Under the pieces are notes generated by a model. The model was not told the DNA's origin. It saw only the letters and a list, made by a program, of their open reading frames with translations, and ran no database searches. Both the position numbers and the translations under genes were made by a program. A DNA stretch of 64,000 nucleotides from Streptomyces fildesensis (GTDB taxonomy: Bacteria; Actinomycetota; Actinomycetes; Streptomycetales; Streptomycetaceae): NCBI RefSeq assembly GCF_016107395.1, contig NZ_JAAIKO010000005.1:124001-188000 (forward strand), read 5' to 3'. Within the stretch, counting starts at the first letter, position 1. Every line of letters begins with the position of its first letter. This document shows, piece after piece, positions 26,188 through 33,802 of the stretch.

Positions 26188-27504
26188 ATGGCTGCTCCGA
26201 GCGGCCGGACGGACGAAGAAACCGATTCCCCTTCGAAGTCCCGATTCGTTGTCTTCTTCGGCGGGCAGGTCTTCTCCCTCCTTGGCGATGGGCTGGCCTT
26301 CCTCGCCTTTCCTCTTGTCGTACTGGGACTCACCCGTAGTGCCTTCGCCGCGGCGCTCGCGGCCGCGCCCCGCACGATCGGCTACCTGATGGTCGGTCTC
26401 ATCGCCGGAGCGATCGTCGATCGCTTCAACCCGCGCGTCATCATGATCATGATGGACGCGATCCGGTTCTCGGTCTTCCTGACCCTGGCACTGCTCGCCC
26501 GCGCGGGAGATCTGCAGGTGTGGGTGGTGCTGGTGCTGGCGTTCCTGGCTTCGGGGGCCGGCGTCTTCTTCGACACCGCGCTCGCCGTCGCGGTGCGCGA
26601 CCTCGCTCAGGGCGAACGGTTGGTGCGGGCCAACTCCTGGCTTGAGGCAACCAACCAGGCTTCACTCGCGGTGGGACCGGGCCTCTTCGGTGTGCTGACC
26701 GCTGCCGTCGGTCTGCACACCGCACTGTTCGGCAACGCCGCCACGTATCTGCTGTCGCTGGTGACGATCTACGCGGTCAGCGGCCGGAGTGCGCTGCGGG
26801 GAGCCGCGCGGCCGCGAACGCTCGGCAGTGCTCTCAAGAGCCTGCGGCGGGATGTGGCCGAAGGCCTGCGGTACCTGCGGAACTCGCGGCTGATCCTTCT
26901 CTTAACGTGCAGTCAGGCATCCGCCAACCTGTTCATCGCGGTGGAGACGCTCATCCCCTTCTACGCGTGCAACATCCTCGGACTCGGCGCCCCGGAGGTA
27001 GGCGTCGTGGTCGGCTGCGGCGGTGTGGGCGGGATAGCGGGTGCCGTCCTGGCATCCCGGCTGGCCACACCCGCACGGCAACTCTGGCTCGTCTTCCTGA
27101 GTACCGTCAGCCTCGGGATGGCCCTCGACGCCATCGGTCTGACCGCCTCAGTCGTTCCTCTGGCCGCGCTCAACCTCGTCGTGTGCGCCTGTGCGGTCCT
27201 CGCGGTCGTCGTCATCCGGACCATCCGACAGCAGACGGTGCCGCGCGAGTTGCTCGGGCGGGTCACCGCCACCGCCCGCATGACGGCGCTGGCGGCGAGC
27301 CCCGTGGGCGCCATGCTCGCGGGACTTCTCACCGGCCTTCACCACGGCGACCCGCGACCGGTTTTCATCGGATCCGGCCTGCTCGCGGTCACCACGGCGG
27401 TGGTCGTGTGGTTCGCCGGCCTGCGCGGACACGCCCGCGCCGATCGGCACGATTCGGGGGCTCCCGTCGACCGACATGTGAGAGAGAGGGCGGAGGCAAG
27501 ATGA
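26188..27504 (+). CDS. MFS exporter of the candidate peptide cluster
   Basis: 438 residues from ATG 26188, with a perfect AGGAGGT 7 bases upstream. About 12 hydrophobic helices; the RFVVFFGGQVFSLLGDGLAFLAFPLVVLGLT start and LLVGRVTATARMTALAASPVGAMLAG-like C-half match the MFS_3/enterobactin-exporter-like drug efflux group. Likely a proton-coupled exporter in the cell membrane. As first gene of a same-strand run with ligase, racemase and oxygenase genes it probably exports, or gives self-resistance to, the product. Its stop overlaps the ATG of a 31-codon ORF (ATGA). Confidence 0.88.
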   Translation: MAAPSGRTDEETDSPSKSRFVVFFGGQVFSLLGDGLAFLAFPLVVLGLTRSAFAAALAAAPRTIGYLMVGLIAGAIVDRFNPRVIMIMMDAIRFSVFLTLALLARAGDLQVWVVLVLAFLASGAGVFFDTALAVAVRDLAQGERLVRANSWLEATNQASLAVGPGLFGVLTAAVGLHTALFGNAATYLLSLVTIYAVSGRSALRGAARPRTLGSALKSLRRDVAEGLRYLRNSRLILLLTCSQASANLFIAVETLIPFYACNILGLGAPEVGVVVGCGGVGGIAGAVLASRLATPARQLWLVFLSTVSLGMALDAIGLTASVVPLAALNLVVCACAVLAVVVIRTIRQQTVPRELLGRVTATARMTALAASPVGAMLAGLLTGLHHGDPRPVFIGSGLLAVTTAVVVWFAGLRGHARADRHDSGAPVDRHVRERAEAR

Positions 27505-27596
27505 CGAACGCCGCCGCACTACCGACGCCTCCTGATCTGGATCCAGCGTGCGGCAGAGGCCTGATGGACAGTCAAAAGTCATGCGCACCGACTTGA
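27501..27596 (+). CDS. 31-codon ORF coupled to the MFS gene
   Basis: ATG 27501 overlaps the MFS stop in an ATGA, a classic coupling arrangement, and the GAGGCAAG just upstream can serve as ribosome site. The product is Pro/Ala-rich with two Cys (ACGRG and KSCAPT). It could be a leader, a precursor peptide for the ATP-grasp enzymes, or chance. No family recognised. The rest of the gap to 27719 holds nothing else seen. Confidence 0.35.
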   Translation: MTNAAALPTPPDLDPACGRGLMDSQKSCAPT

Positions 27597-27719
27597 TCAC
27601 CGGGTCAGCCTGGAGAAATCGGGCCGGCAACCGGCCTGCCCGTGCCGTTCGCGAGCCGGCGGTGGAGTGCCGAGTCCGTATTGCCCGCCATACCTGTATG
27701 TCATACCTGGAGAGAAGCC

Positions 27720-28955
27720 GTGAAGCATCTGTTGGTTCTCAGCGCGGGCAACGAGATGTACCGCAGGTACATCCTGGAGTCCATGTCCGACGCGGGAGTC
27801 CGGGTCGATCTCATCGAATCCCCCCCGCAGCGGAACTGGGCCGTACCTCTGGTGGACTCGGTGCACGAGGTGGACCTGGGGAACCGCGAGCAGGTACGAG
27901 CCCTGGCGAAGGAGTTGCACGCCGCCGATCCGTTCGACGGCGTACTCACGTACGACGAGACACGAGTCGAGGTGGCGTCGGAGGTGGCCGCGGATCTCGG
28001 CCTGCCTGGTCTGTCGCCGCAGACCGCGGCCATGTGCCGGGACAAGCGTCTGATGCGCGAAGCGTTCCGGGCCGTCGGCGTGCCGTCGGCCCGGAGCATC
28101 CTCGCCCTGACCGCCGAAGAGGCGGTGGAGGCCGCCGCGCTCATCGGCTATCCCGTCGTCGTCAAGCCGCGGAATCTGGGCGGCAGTCGCGGCGTGGTCC
28201 GGGTCGAGGACGAGCAGCAGTTGCGGTCCCGGTTCGAGTTGGCGGCGAGCGCGCGGGACGCCCGGGTCACTGCCCTTCCCGGTGTGCTCGTCGAGGAGTA
28301 CCTCGACGGCCCGGAGATCAGTGTGGAGGCGGTGTCGCAGGACGGTCGCGTCCAGATCTGCGGTCTGACCGAGAAGGAGGTGGGGTTCGCCCCATACTTC
28401 GAGGAACTCGGCCACACGTGCCGCAGGCCCTCGGCGCATCCGGACTACAGCGCTGTTGAGCGAGTGGTCGTCGAGGCGCACCGGGCACTGGGGATCACCT
28501 TCGGAGCGACGCACTCCGAGCTCAGGCTCACCTCATCGGGGCCACGAATGATCGAGGTCGCCGCGCGCCTGGCCGGGGACAAGATCCCGTTCGTGACCAG
28601 TCTGGCGACCGGCGTCAACCTGGTGGCCCTCACCGTCGCCTCGCTGACCGGCGAGCCCGTCGAGGTCACCCCGACACACGACCGCGTGGCCGGCATCCGC
28701 ATGGTCTACCCGCGGCATGACGGCACGGTCCGTGCTCTGGGTCACGCCGCGGACGCCGAGCGGCTCTGGTGCGAACTCGGCTGGCACGTGACGGTCGGAC
28801 AGGAAGTGGCCCTGCCGCCCCGAGCATTCATGCTGCGTCTGGGGCACGTGGTGGCGCTCGACTCATCGCCGGAGGCGCTTCGCGGGCGCCTGGACGCATG
28901 CGTCGACGCCTTGGAGATCGAGATCGAATCACCCGTGGGGCTCCCCGGTCTGTAG
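27720..28955 (+). CDS. ATP-grasp ligase 1
   Basis: 411 residues from GTG 27720 with GGAGAG 5 bases upstream. N-terminal Rossmann-like domain (LLVLSAGNEMYRRYILESM), then the ATP-grasp core: VVVKPRNLGGSRGV (ATP-binding loop), EEYLDGPEISVEA and a metal-binding MIEVAARLAGDKIPF. A C-terminal about 90-residue domain follows (PPRAFMLRLGHVVALDSSPE). This is the architecture of carboxylate-amine ligases such as L-amino-acid ligases (BacD-like) that join two amino acids with ATP to ADP. Substrates cannot be read from sequence. It sits with a glutamate racemase homologue and a second ATP-grasp gene, so the pathway may form two amide bonds. Confidence 0.85.
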   Translation: MKHLLVLSAGNEMYRRYILESMSDAGVRVDLIESPPQRNWAVPLVDSVHEVDLGNREQVRALAKELHAADPFDGVLTYDETRVEVASEVAADLGLPGLSPQTAAMCRDKRLMREAFRAVGVPSARSILALTAEEAVEAAALIGYPVVVKPRNLGGSRGVVRVEDEQQLRSRFELAASARDARVTALPGVLVEEYLDGPEISVEAVSQDGRVQICGLTEKEVGFAPYFEELGHTCRRPSAHPDYSAVERVVVEAHRALGITFGATHSELRLTSSGPRMIEVAARLAGDKIPFVTSLATGVNLVALTVASLTGEPVEVTPTHDRVAGIRMVYPRHDGTVRALGHAADAERLWCELGWHVTVGQEVALPPRAFMLRLGHVVALDSSPEALRGRLDACVDALEIEIESPVGLPGL

Positions 28956-29003
28956 CCCGACCCACCGTCCGTAGCAATCGAGAAGGGAGAGCAAGGACCT
29001 ACG

Positions 29004-29945
29004 ATGACCATCGGGTTGATCGATTCCGGGCTCGGCCTGCTGCCCACCGCGGGTTGGATCAGGCACATGGACCCCGAGCGCGAGGTCATTCTGCTCCTTG
29101 ACCCCGACGGCGCGCCCTGGGGCCCGCGCTCAGCGGCGTTCATCGCGAACCGGGTCCTCCGGGCTGCCGAGCACGCCGTCAGGTTGGGCGCCCAGGCGCT
29201 CGTACTGTCGTGCAACACCGCCAGCGTCACCGCGCTGGAAGTACTGCGCGCCGAGTTCGAACCCGCTGTCCCGGTCATCGGCACTGTTCCTGCGGTGAAG
29301 CCGGCGGCGGTCACCGGCGCGCCGTTCGCGGTCTGGGCGACCGAGGCCACCACGGCGAGTCCGTACCAGGAGCGGTTGATCAGTGAGTTCGCTCCCGACC
29401 AGACCGTCGCGCGCGTGGCATGCCCAGCTCTGGCCGAGGCCATCGACCGGGGCGAGACGGCTGCGATCGACGCCGCGATCGCCTATGCCGTGGCCCGGAC
29501 GCCCGGTTACTGCACCTCCGTCGTCCTGGGCTGCACCCACTACCCCCTAGTGGCCGACCGGATTCGCGCGCGTCTGCCCACCCACACGACGCTGTACGAC
29601 ACCGCGGAAGCCGTGGCGAGACAGACCCTGCGACGGCTGGCGGCCATGAACAGCTCCTCCAACTGCCGTAGTGAGGTGAAGGTGCTGCTCAGTGGCCGCG
29701 AGGGAGTTCTGCCGGCCGCCGCCCGGACCTATCCGTTGGGGGCCGCCTTGGCCGATGGGGCGCCAGTCTCCCGCGAGCTCCTGGTGACGTCCGGCGTGGC
29801 TACCGCGCGGCCGTTCCTCGACGGCACGGACCAGGCTTCTCGTCACCTCACGCCACCCGGTTCCCGGCTGTCGCCCGTAAGCCCCGGGGTGGAAGGCGGG
29901 CGGCCGCCACCGGACCAGCGCGTCATCGCCAGTCATCAGCATTGA
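29004..29945 (+). CDS. Glutamate racemase (MurI) homologue in peptide cluster
   Basis: 313 residues. GLIDSGLGLLPT matches the MurI FDSGxGGL start; the two catalytic cysteines are present in LSCNTAS (near 73) and VVLGCTHYPLV (near 179-184). These act as acid and base in cofactor-free racemisation of glutamate. The C-terminal 45 residues are Pro/Ser-rich and longer than in housekeeping MurI. A housekeeping copy would normally be elsewhere, so this one probably supplies a D-amino acid (D-Glu or similar) to the ligases on either side. AAGGAC lies 8 bases before ATG 29004. Aspartate racemase is a less likely alternative because of the MurI-type motifs. Confidence 0.85.
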   Translation: MTIGLIDSGLGLLPTAGWIRHMDPEREVILLLDPDGAPWGPRSAAFIANRVLRAAEHAVRLGAQALVLSCNTASVTALEVLRAEFEPAVPVIGTVPAVKPAAVTGAPFAVWATEATTASPYQERLISEFAPDQTVARVACPALAEAIDRGETAAIDAAIAYAVARTPGYCTSVVLGCTHYPLVADRIRARLPTHTTLYDTAEAVARQTLRRLAAMNSSSNCRSEVKVLLSGREGVLPAAARTYPLGAALADGAPVSRELLVTSGVATARPFLDGTDQASRHLTPPGSRLSPVSPGVEGGRPPPDQRVIASHQH

Positions 29946-30136
29946 CTTGCCGACGGAGGGCCGGACAGTCGAAACGGTTCGATTCATTCGCCCTGCACAA
30001 AAAGCCTCGATTGGCTGGGCCGGCCCGGCAGCCTTCCACAGTTCATTACACCCCTCTTATGTCTTCTTCAGACTGGCTCCCGCGAACTCATGCCCATGGG
30101 GCTCGCGATGGGGCTCTGACCTACCCGGGAGCGAGT

Positions 30137-31447
30137 ATGGCCATGGCGTCCACATATTCACCACATCCGCGACTGCTTCTCTTCGATGTGACCACGGGGC
30201 CTCGACCCAAGTTCTACCTTCCGCGGCTCTGTGAAATCTACGACCTGCACATCATGTGGATCCCCAGCGGAGACGCAGTCAAAGATCTGGCCAGGGCAGC
30301 GCAGTTCGAGGAATGGTGCGGCCATACGACCATGCGCGGCCAGGAAACCGCGACCGAGGAACTCACTGCCTTTGCCCGGAACTGGCGCCCCGAGGGCATC
30401 CTGGGCTTCGGTGAGATGACCATGATGCCCGTCCACGCGGCGGCCTCCCATCTTGGCCTACCAGCCAACGCTCCGTGGTCCATCGAAGCTCTGCGGAACA
30501 AGCACGAACAGCGTCGGCTCCTTGCCAAGGCGAACATCCCGACGCCCCGCTTCGCCTCGGTCCGTAGCCTGGCCGAATTCCGCCACGCCACCGCCCACGT
30601 CGGCACCTCGGCCATTCTCAAGCCCGTGGCAGGCGCGGGCAGTATGGCGACGTACCGGCTGGACGAGGCGACCGACCTCGCCGAGTTGTGGGCGGAAGCC
30701 TGTGCCAACTACGCCACGGATCCTCGAGGCAGTGCGGCCCAGGATTTCATCCTGGAAGAGTTCATGATCAGTTCCAGCCCCTACCCCGACCCGCGGTACG
30801 GTGCCTACGCGAGCGTCGAGTCAGTCGTGCAGAGAGGCGAAATCCAGCACCTCGCGGTCACGGACAAACTGCCACTGTCGCCGAACTTCCGTGAGAACGG
30901 CGGAATACTTCCGTCCGTGCTGGCCGAGGAACACATCGTCGCGCTCCTGGACTGCGCGTCCACGGCGATCGAGGCGATAGGAATCGTCAACTCCGGCGTG
31001 CACACCGAAATCATGTTCACCGCGGGCGGCCCTCGGGTGATCGAGGTGAACAGCCGAATCGGCGGCGGTGTGACGGAAATGCTGCACTACAGCTGCGGGT
31101 ACGACTCGGTGCTGGCACGTGCGGCGATCGCCACGGGGCGTCCGCTGCCGGAATTCACGCCCCCCGTGCTCAGTACCGGTTACTACACCATGCAGGCGCC
31201 GGCCTTCGACGCGGTGTTGTCCGATGGTCCGACCGTCGACGAACTACTTGCCATCCCCGAGATCGTGGACGCAGAAGTGCCCTATGCGATCGGCGAACGC
31301 CCCGCGTGGCACCAGGGAACTCCCGGTGGAACCGTCGCTCGAGTGGTCGCGACAGCCGACTCGCCGGGTCCGCTGCTCGATCTGTACGACGTACTCAAGC
31401 CAGGAGGTCTGTTCCGGTACACCCCTGCCGAGCGCCCAGCACCCTGA
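30137..31447 (+). CDS. ATP-grasp ligase 2
   Basis: 436 residues from ATG 30137 (GGGAG 5 bases upstream); an in-frame TTG at 29942 would overlap the racemase and lacks a ribosome site. Core motifs: SAILKPVAGAGSMATYRL, DFILEEFM, and RVIEVNSRIGGGVTEMLHYSCGYD, the last being the Mg-binding ATP-grasp loop. A C-terminal LAL_C2-like domain follows. Divergent from ligase 1, so not a recent duplicate; different substrates are likely. It may add a further amino acid or a carboxylate to the product of ligase 1. The 189-base stretch upstream is AT-richer than the genes and contains no other ORF I trust. Confidence 0.85.
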   Translation: MAMASTYSPHPRLLLFDVTTGPRPKFYLPRLCEIYDLHIMWIPSGDAVKDLARAAQFEEWCGHTTMRGQETATEELTAFARNWRPEGILGFGEMTMMPVHAAASHLGLPANAPWSIEALRNKHEQRRLLAKANIPTPRFASVRSLAEFRHATAHVGTSAILKPVAGAGSMATYRLDEATDLAELWAEACANYATDPRGSAAQDFILEEFMISSSPYPDPRYGAYASVESVVQRGEIQHLAVTDKLPLSPNFRENGGILPSVLAEEHIVALLDCASTAIEAIGIVNSGVHTEIMFTAGGPRVIEVNSRIGGGVTEMLHYSCGYDSVLARAAIATGRPLPEFTPPVLSTGYYTMQAPAFDAVLSDGPTVDELLAIPEIVDAEVPYAIGERPAWHQGTPGGTVARVVATADSPGPLLDLYDVLKPGGLFRYTPAERPAP

Positions 31448-31651
31448 AATTCCATGAATCCAGCTGCGCTCCGCGATGTAATCAAAAAGAACCAGGTGCG
31501 GTCCGATTGTTCACCGGAGATTTGATCTCCGTCTGCGCCTTCCCTGCGGTCGAACGAATTTCCCGTTCTCTTTCCGAAATCGGCTGTGTACGCACTTATG
31601 TGCCCGCGGCCGGTCATATTGAGCTGAATCGTCTCTGATGAGAGGTATGAA

Positions 31652-32629
31652 ATGGCAACGAGCGTCCTGCGACTTGAGCTGACCGCTGACGAAGCGGTCG
31701 AGACACGGAAACTCCTGGACGAGATCTCGGAAGATCCCCGGATGACCGACCAGTACTACTTCCTGGAGCGGTCCCACGTCGTGTCCCATGAACTGCCCCG
31801 GCGCGTCCGGGAAACCTTCTACCGCTTCAAGCGTCGCGAGGAGGGGGGCGTGCTTCACGTGGCGGGCAGCCCTGTACTCCGGGACGGGGCTGGAGCCACG
31901 CCCACCAGCTATGTGGAGACCGAGCCCGGCTTCGCCATCAACGACGCCCAGGTGCTGCACGGCCTCTACGGCGCGCTGCTGGGCGAGCCGATCGGATTCA
32001 CCTCCCAGCGGGCCGGGAGCATTTACAACACCATCGCTCCGATGCCGCATCTCGCCGAGATCTCGAACTCCAGCTCAGGCTCGAAGTTCGACTTCGGGTT
32101 CCACGTCGAGGATGCCTTCCACCCGGCGCGTCCCGATTTCCTCGGACTTGCCTGCATGCGCAACGACGAGCAGGCCGGGACCACGGTCTCCTGCGTCGAC
32201 GGGATCGACAACCTGAAGCCCGAGGAGCGGGACGCCCTCTTCGCGCCCCGGTTCAACATTGGGCACAACCCGATCCACGAAACATCGGGCACCGTCGAGG
32301 AGAACTGGCAGCCAATCTTCTTCGGCCGCCGCGAACGTCCCTACGTGCGCGTCAACTTCGCCGCCCTCGACCTCGCGGACTACTCCGGTGTCGAACGCGG
32401 CGCACTGCAGCGGCTCAAGGAGTACCTCGAAAAGAACAAGGCCACCCTCGTGCTGCAGGCCGGCGAGTTCGTCTACGTCGACAACTTCCGGTGCGTGCAC
32501 GCACGAGACGCATACGAGCCGCTTCCCGCGGGCAAGTCGCGTTGGCTCTCCCGGGTTGTCTTCACCAGCGACCTGCGGAAATCGGCCGGCCTTCGCAGCG
32601 AAACGATGAGTCGCAGCATTTACGCCTGA
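31652..32629 (+). CDS. Clavaminate-synthase-like Fe(II)/2-oxoglutarate oxygenase
   Basis: 325 residues with AGAGG 7 bases before ATG 31652. The facial triad is visible: FHVEDAFHPARPDFLGL gives His and Glu, and the distal His is in CVHARDAYEP. The 2-oxoglutarate-binding Arg is in SRWLSRVVFTSDLRKS. This is the signature of the VioC/AsnO/clavaminate-synthase group, which hydroxylates the beta carbon of free Arg, Asn or related amino acids, or of peptide intermediates. Last gene of the same-strand run; followed by a strong hairpin. It probably tailors one amino acid of the ligase product. The 204-base gap before it holds no gene seen. Confidence 0.88.
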   Translation: MATSVLRLELTADEAVETRKLLDEISEDPRMTDQYYFLERSHVVSHELPRRVRETFYRFKRREEGGVLHVAGSPVLRDGAGATPTSYVETEPGFAINDAQVLHGLYGALLGEPIGFTSQRAGSIYNTIAPMPHLAEISNSSSGSKFDFGFHVEDAFHPARPDFLGLACMRNDEQAGTTVSCVDGIDNLKPEERDALFAPRFNIGHNPIHETSGTVEENWQPIFFGRRERPYVRVNFAALDLADYSGVERGALQRLKEYLEKNKATLVLQAGEFVYVDNFRCVHARDAYEPLPAGKSRWLSRVVFTSDLRKSAGLRSETMSRSIYA

Positions 32630-32767
32630 CCACCGGCTCGCCAATGCCCAGTCCGGTCGATCTTGTCCGACGTCGCGCTCCCGGCGAGATCGATAGGACA
32701 GGGCCTTGGCGGGCGAACCCGGTGACGAAGCGCGGTGGTGTGCCGGGGGAGATACCGGCCAAGAGTT

Positions 32768-32803
32768 CCGTGGTGGGCGGCCCTTCGTAGCCACCCACCA
32801 CGG
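32768..32803 (+). terminator. Terminator after the oxygenase gene
   Basis: Arms of 14 bases (32768-32781, 32790-32803) pair with one G-U type mismatch around an 8-base loop CCTTCGTA. It closes the ATP-grasp cluster. The remaining gap to yjbQ (32804-33037) contains no gene I can support. Confidence 0.7.
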
Positions 32804-33037
32804 CAGCCCGAGGCCCGGGACATGGAGGCGCCGGATGGTTCGATCCGCAGGTACGAGACCATCAGCACGCTGATGTATGCGCGAGACCACCCAGCAGTCC
32901 ACCGAACGGACGGAGGAGCGGCGGCGGTCAACGACCACCGCCGAGGAGCGCGGAGCCGTAGACGACCTGAGTGACTGGCGTGCCCGTGATTCGGGACGAC
33001 GAGGTCGGAAGCTCAGCTCACCCGACGGATCCTTGTG

Positions 33038-33460
33038 TCATCCAAGGAAGGACAGCCGCACCTGGCGCCGCGGGTTGTCGTGGTTGGTGTCCACCAGGAC
33101 GACGGACTGCCAGGTTCCCAGTTCCAGGCGGCCGGCGATCACCGGCAGGGTGGCGTGCGGCGGGACCAGGGCCGGGAGGACGTGGTCGCGGCCGTGGCCG
33201 GGGCTGCCGTGGCGGTGGCGCCAGCGGTCGTCGGCGGGGAGCAGGTCGTGGAGTGCGGACAGCAGGTCGTCGTCGCTGCCGGCTCCGGTCTCCATGACGG
33301 CGATGCCCGCGGTGGCGTGCGGGACGAAGACGTTGAGCAGCCCGTCGCGGCCGTGTGCGGCCTGGTCGAGGAACTCGGTGCAGGCTGCGGTGAGATCGTG
33401 GACGGTCTCGGCGGAGCCGGTCGGGATGTCGAGGGTGCGGGTGGTGAACGCGTCGGCCAT
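33038..33460 (-). CDS. yjbQ: YjbQ/UPF0047 family protein
   Basis: 140 residues from ATG 33460, the usual length. LLNVFVPHATAGIAVMETG, HRHGSPGHGRDHVLPALVPPHATLP and WQSVVLVDTNHDNPRRQVRLSFLG are hallmarks of the YjbQ trimer. The two His-containing motifs form the presumed active site. Homologues have weak thiamine-phosphate synthase activity and some structural roles; true function is uncertain. The intact gene borders the accessory island, and its last 16 or so codons are repeated twice within it. It is divergent from the sulfur leader peptide across about 100 bases. Confidence 0.9.
   Translation of the reverse strand: MADAFTTRTLDIPTGSAETVHDLTAACTEFLDQAAHGRDGLLNVFVPHATAGIAVMETGAGSDDDLLSALHDLLPADDRWRHRHGSPGHGRDHVLPALVPPHATLPVIAGRLELGTWQSVVLVDTNHDNPRRQVRLSFLG
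33045..33092 (-). repeat. Copy C: yjbQ 3'-end repeat, intact gene
   Basis: Last part of yjbQ, used as reference for copies A and B. Its stop codon (33038-33040) is retained. Gene-end location is typical for integration sites. Confidence 0.75.
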
Positions 33461-33526
33461 GTCTCCATGGTCGCCCAACGCCGCCGGATCCGCGTTTGAG
33501 ATTCCCGTCCGGGTGGCGAGACGACG

Positions 33527-33556
33527 TTGACCGGGTACGGGACGGCTCGCTAGGTT
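33527..33556 (+). promoter_or_regulatory. Promoter of sulfonate operon leader
   Basis: -35 TTGACC (33527-33532), 18-base spacer, -10 TAGGTT (33551-33556). The start point would fall at about 33563-33564, i.e. on the ATG of the leader peptide, so the leader is probably translated from a leaderless transcript. Confidence 0.65.
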
Positions 33557-33563
33557 CTCCCGC

Positions 33564-33647
33564 ATGTTGCGTCCTCTTCTGCTCACCACGCGCGGTCACA
33601 TCGACCTGCTGCGGGTGGCCTCCGCCGCGTGTCGTCGCGGCTGCTGA
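33564..33647 (+). CDS. Cys-ending leader peptide of sulfur gene attenuator
   Basis: 27 residues: it reads TTRGHIDLLRVASAACRRGC at its end and finishes with Cys immediately before the stop. Short peptides of this type (R/GHIDLLRVAS-A-CRR.C) recur upstream of sulfur-assimilation and sulfonate genes in actinomycetes and are annotated as putative leader peptides. Cysteine supply would set ribosome speed at the two Cys codons and thereby the structure of the downstream attenuator. Too short for usual gene finders. The call is from family pattern and context. Confidence 0.75.
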   Translation: MLRPLLLTTRGHIDLLRVASAACRRGC

Positions 33648-33693
33648 CGCCTTCTCACTCGTTCGTCCTTCTTCTCGCCTCGCTCTTTAGCGC

Positions 33694-33754
33694 GCTCCCG
33701 GGCTGATCCCGCACATATCCGTACGGATTCGTACGGATCCGACCCGTCGGGAGC
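33694..33754 (+). promoter_or_regulatory. Attenuator-like nested hairpins before ssuC
   Basis: Outer arms GCTCCCG (33694-33700) and CGGGAGC (33748-33754) enclose a perfect inner hairpin ATCCGTACG/CGTACGGAT (33717-33725, 33730-33738; loop GATT). It lies between the leader peptide stop and ssuC, where an attenuation structure is expected. Function inferred. Confidence 0.5.
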
Positions 33755-33802
33755 CTGCGCGCCGAGGCGTGTCTCCGTCTGCCGCCCCGCCGTGGAGTCG
33801 CC

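Noticed and set aside
27720..31447. Peptidoglycan precursor genes (D-Ala-D-Ala ligase and MurI)
   Set aside because: The ligases lack Ddl-type motifs and the context is an exporter and oxygenase, not division and cell-wall genes.
32735..32974. 79-codon ORF between the oxygenase and yjbQ
   Set aside because: It spans the terminator hairpin, has no ribosome site and no recognisable features.
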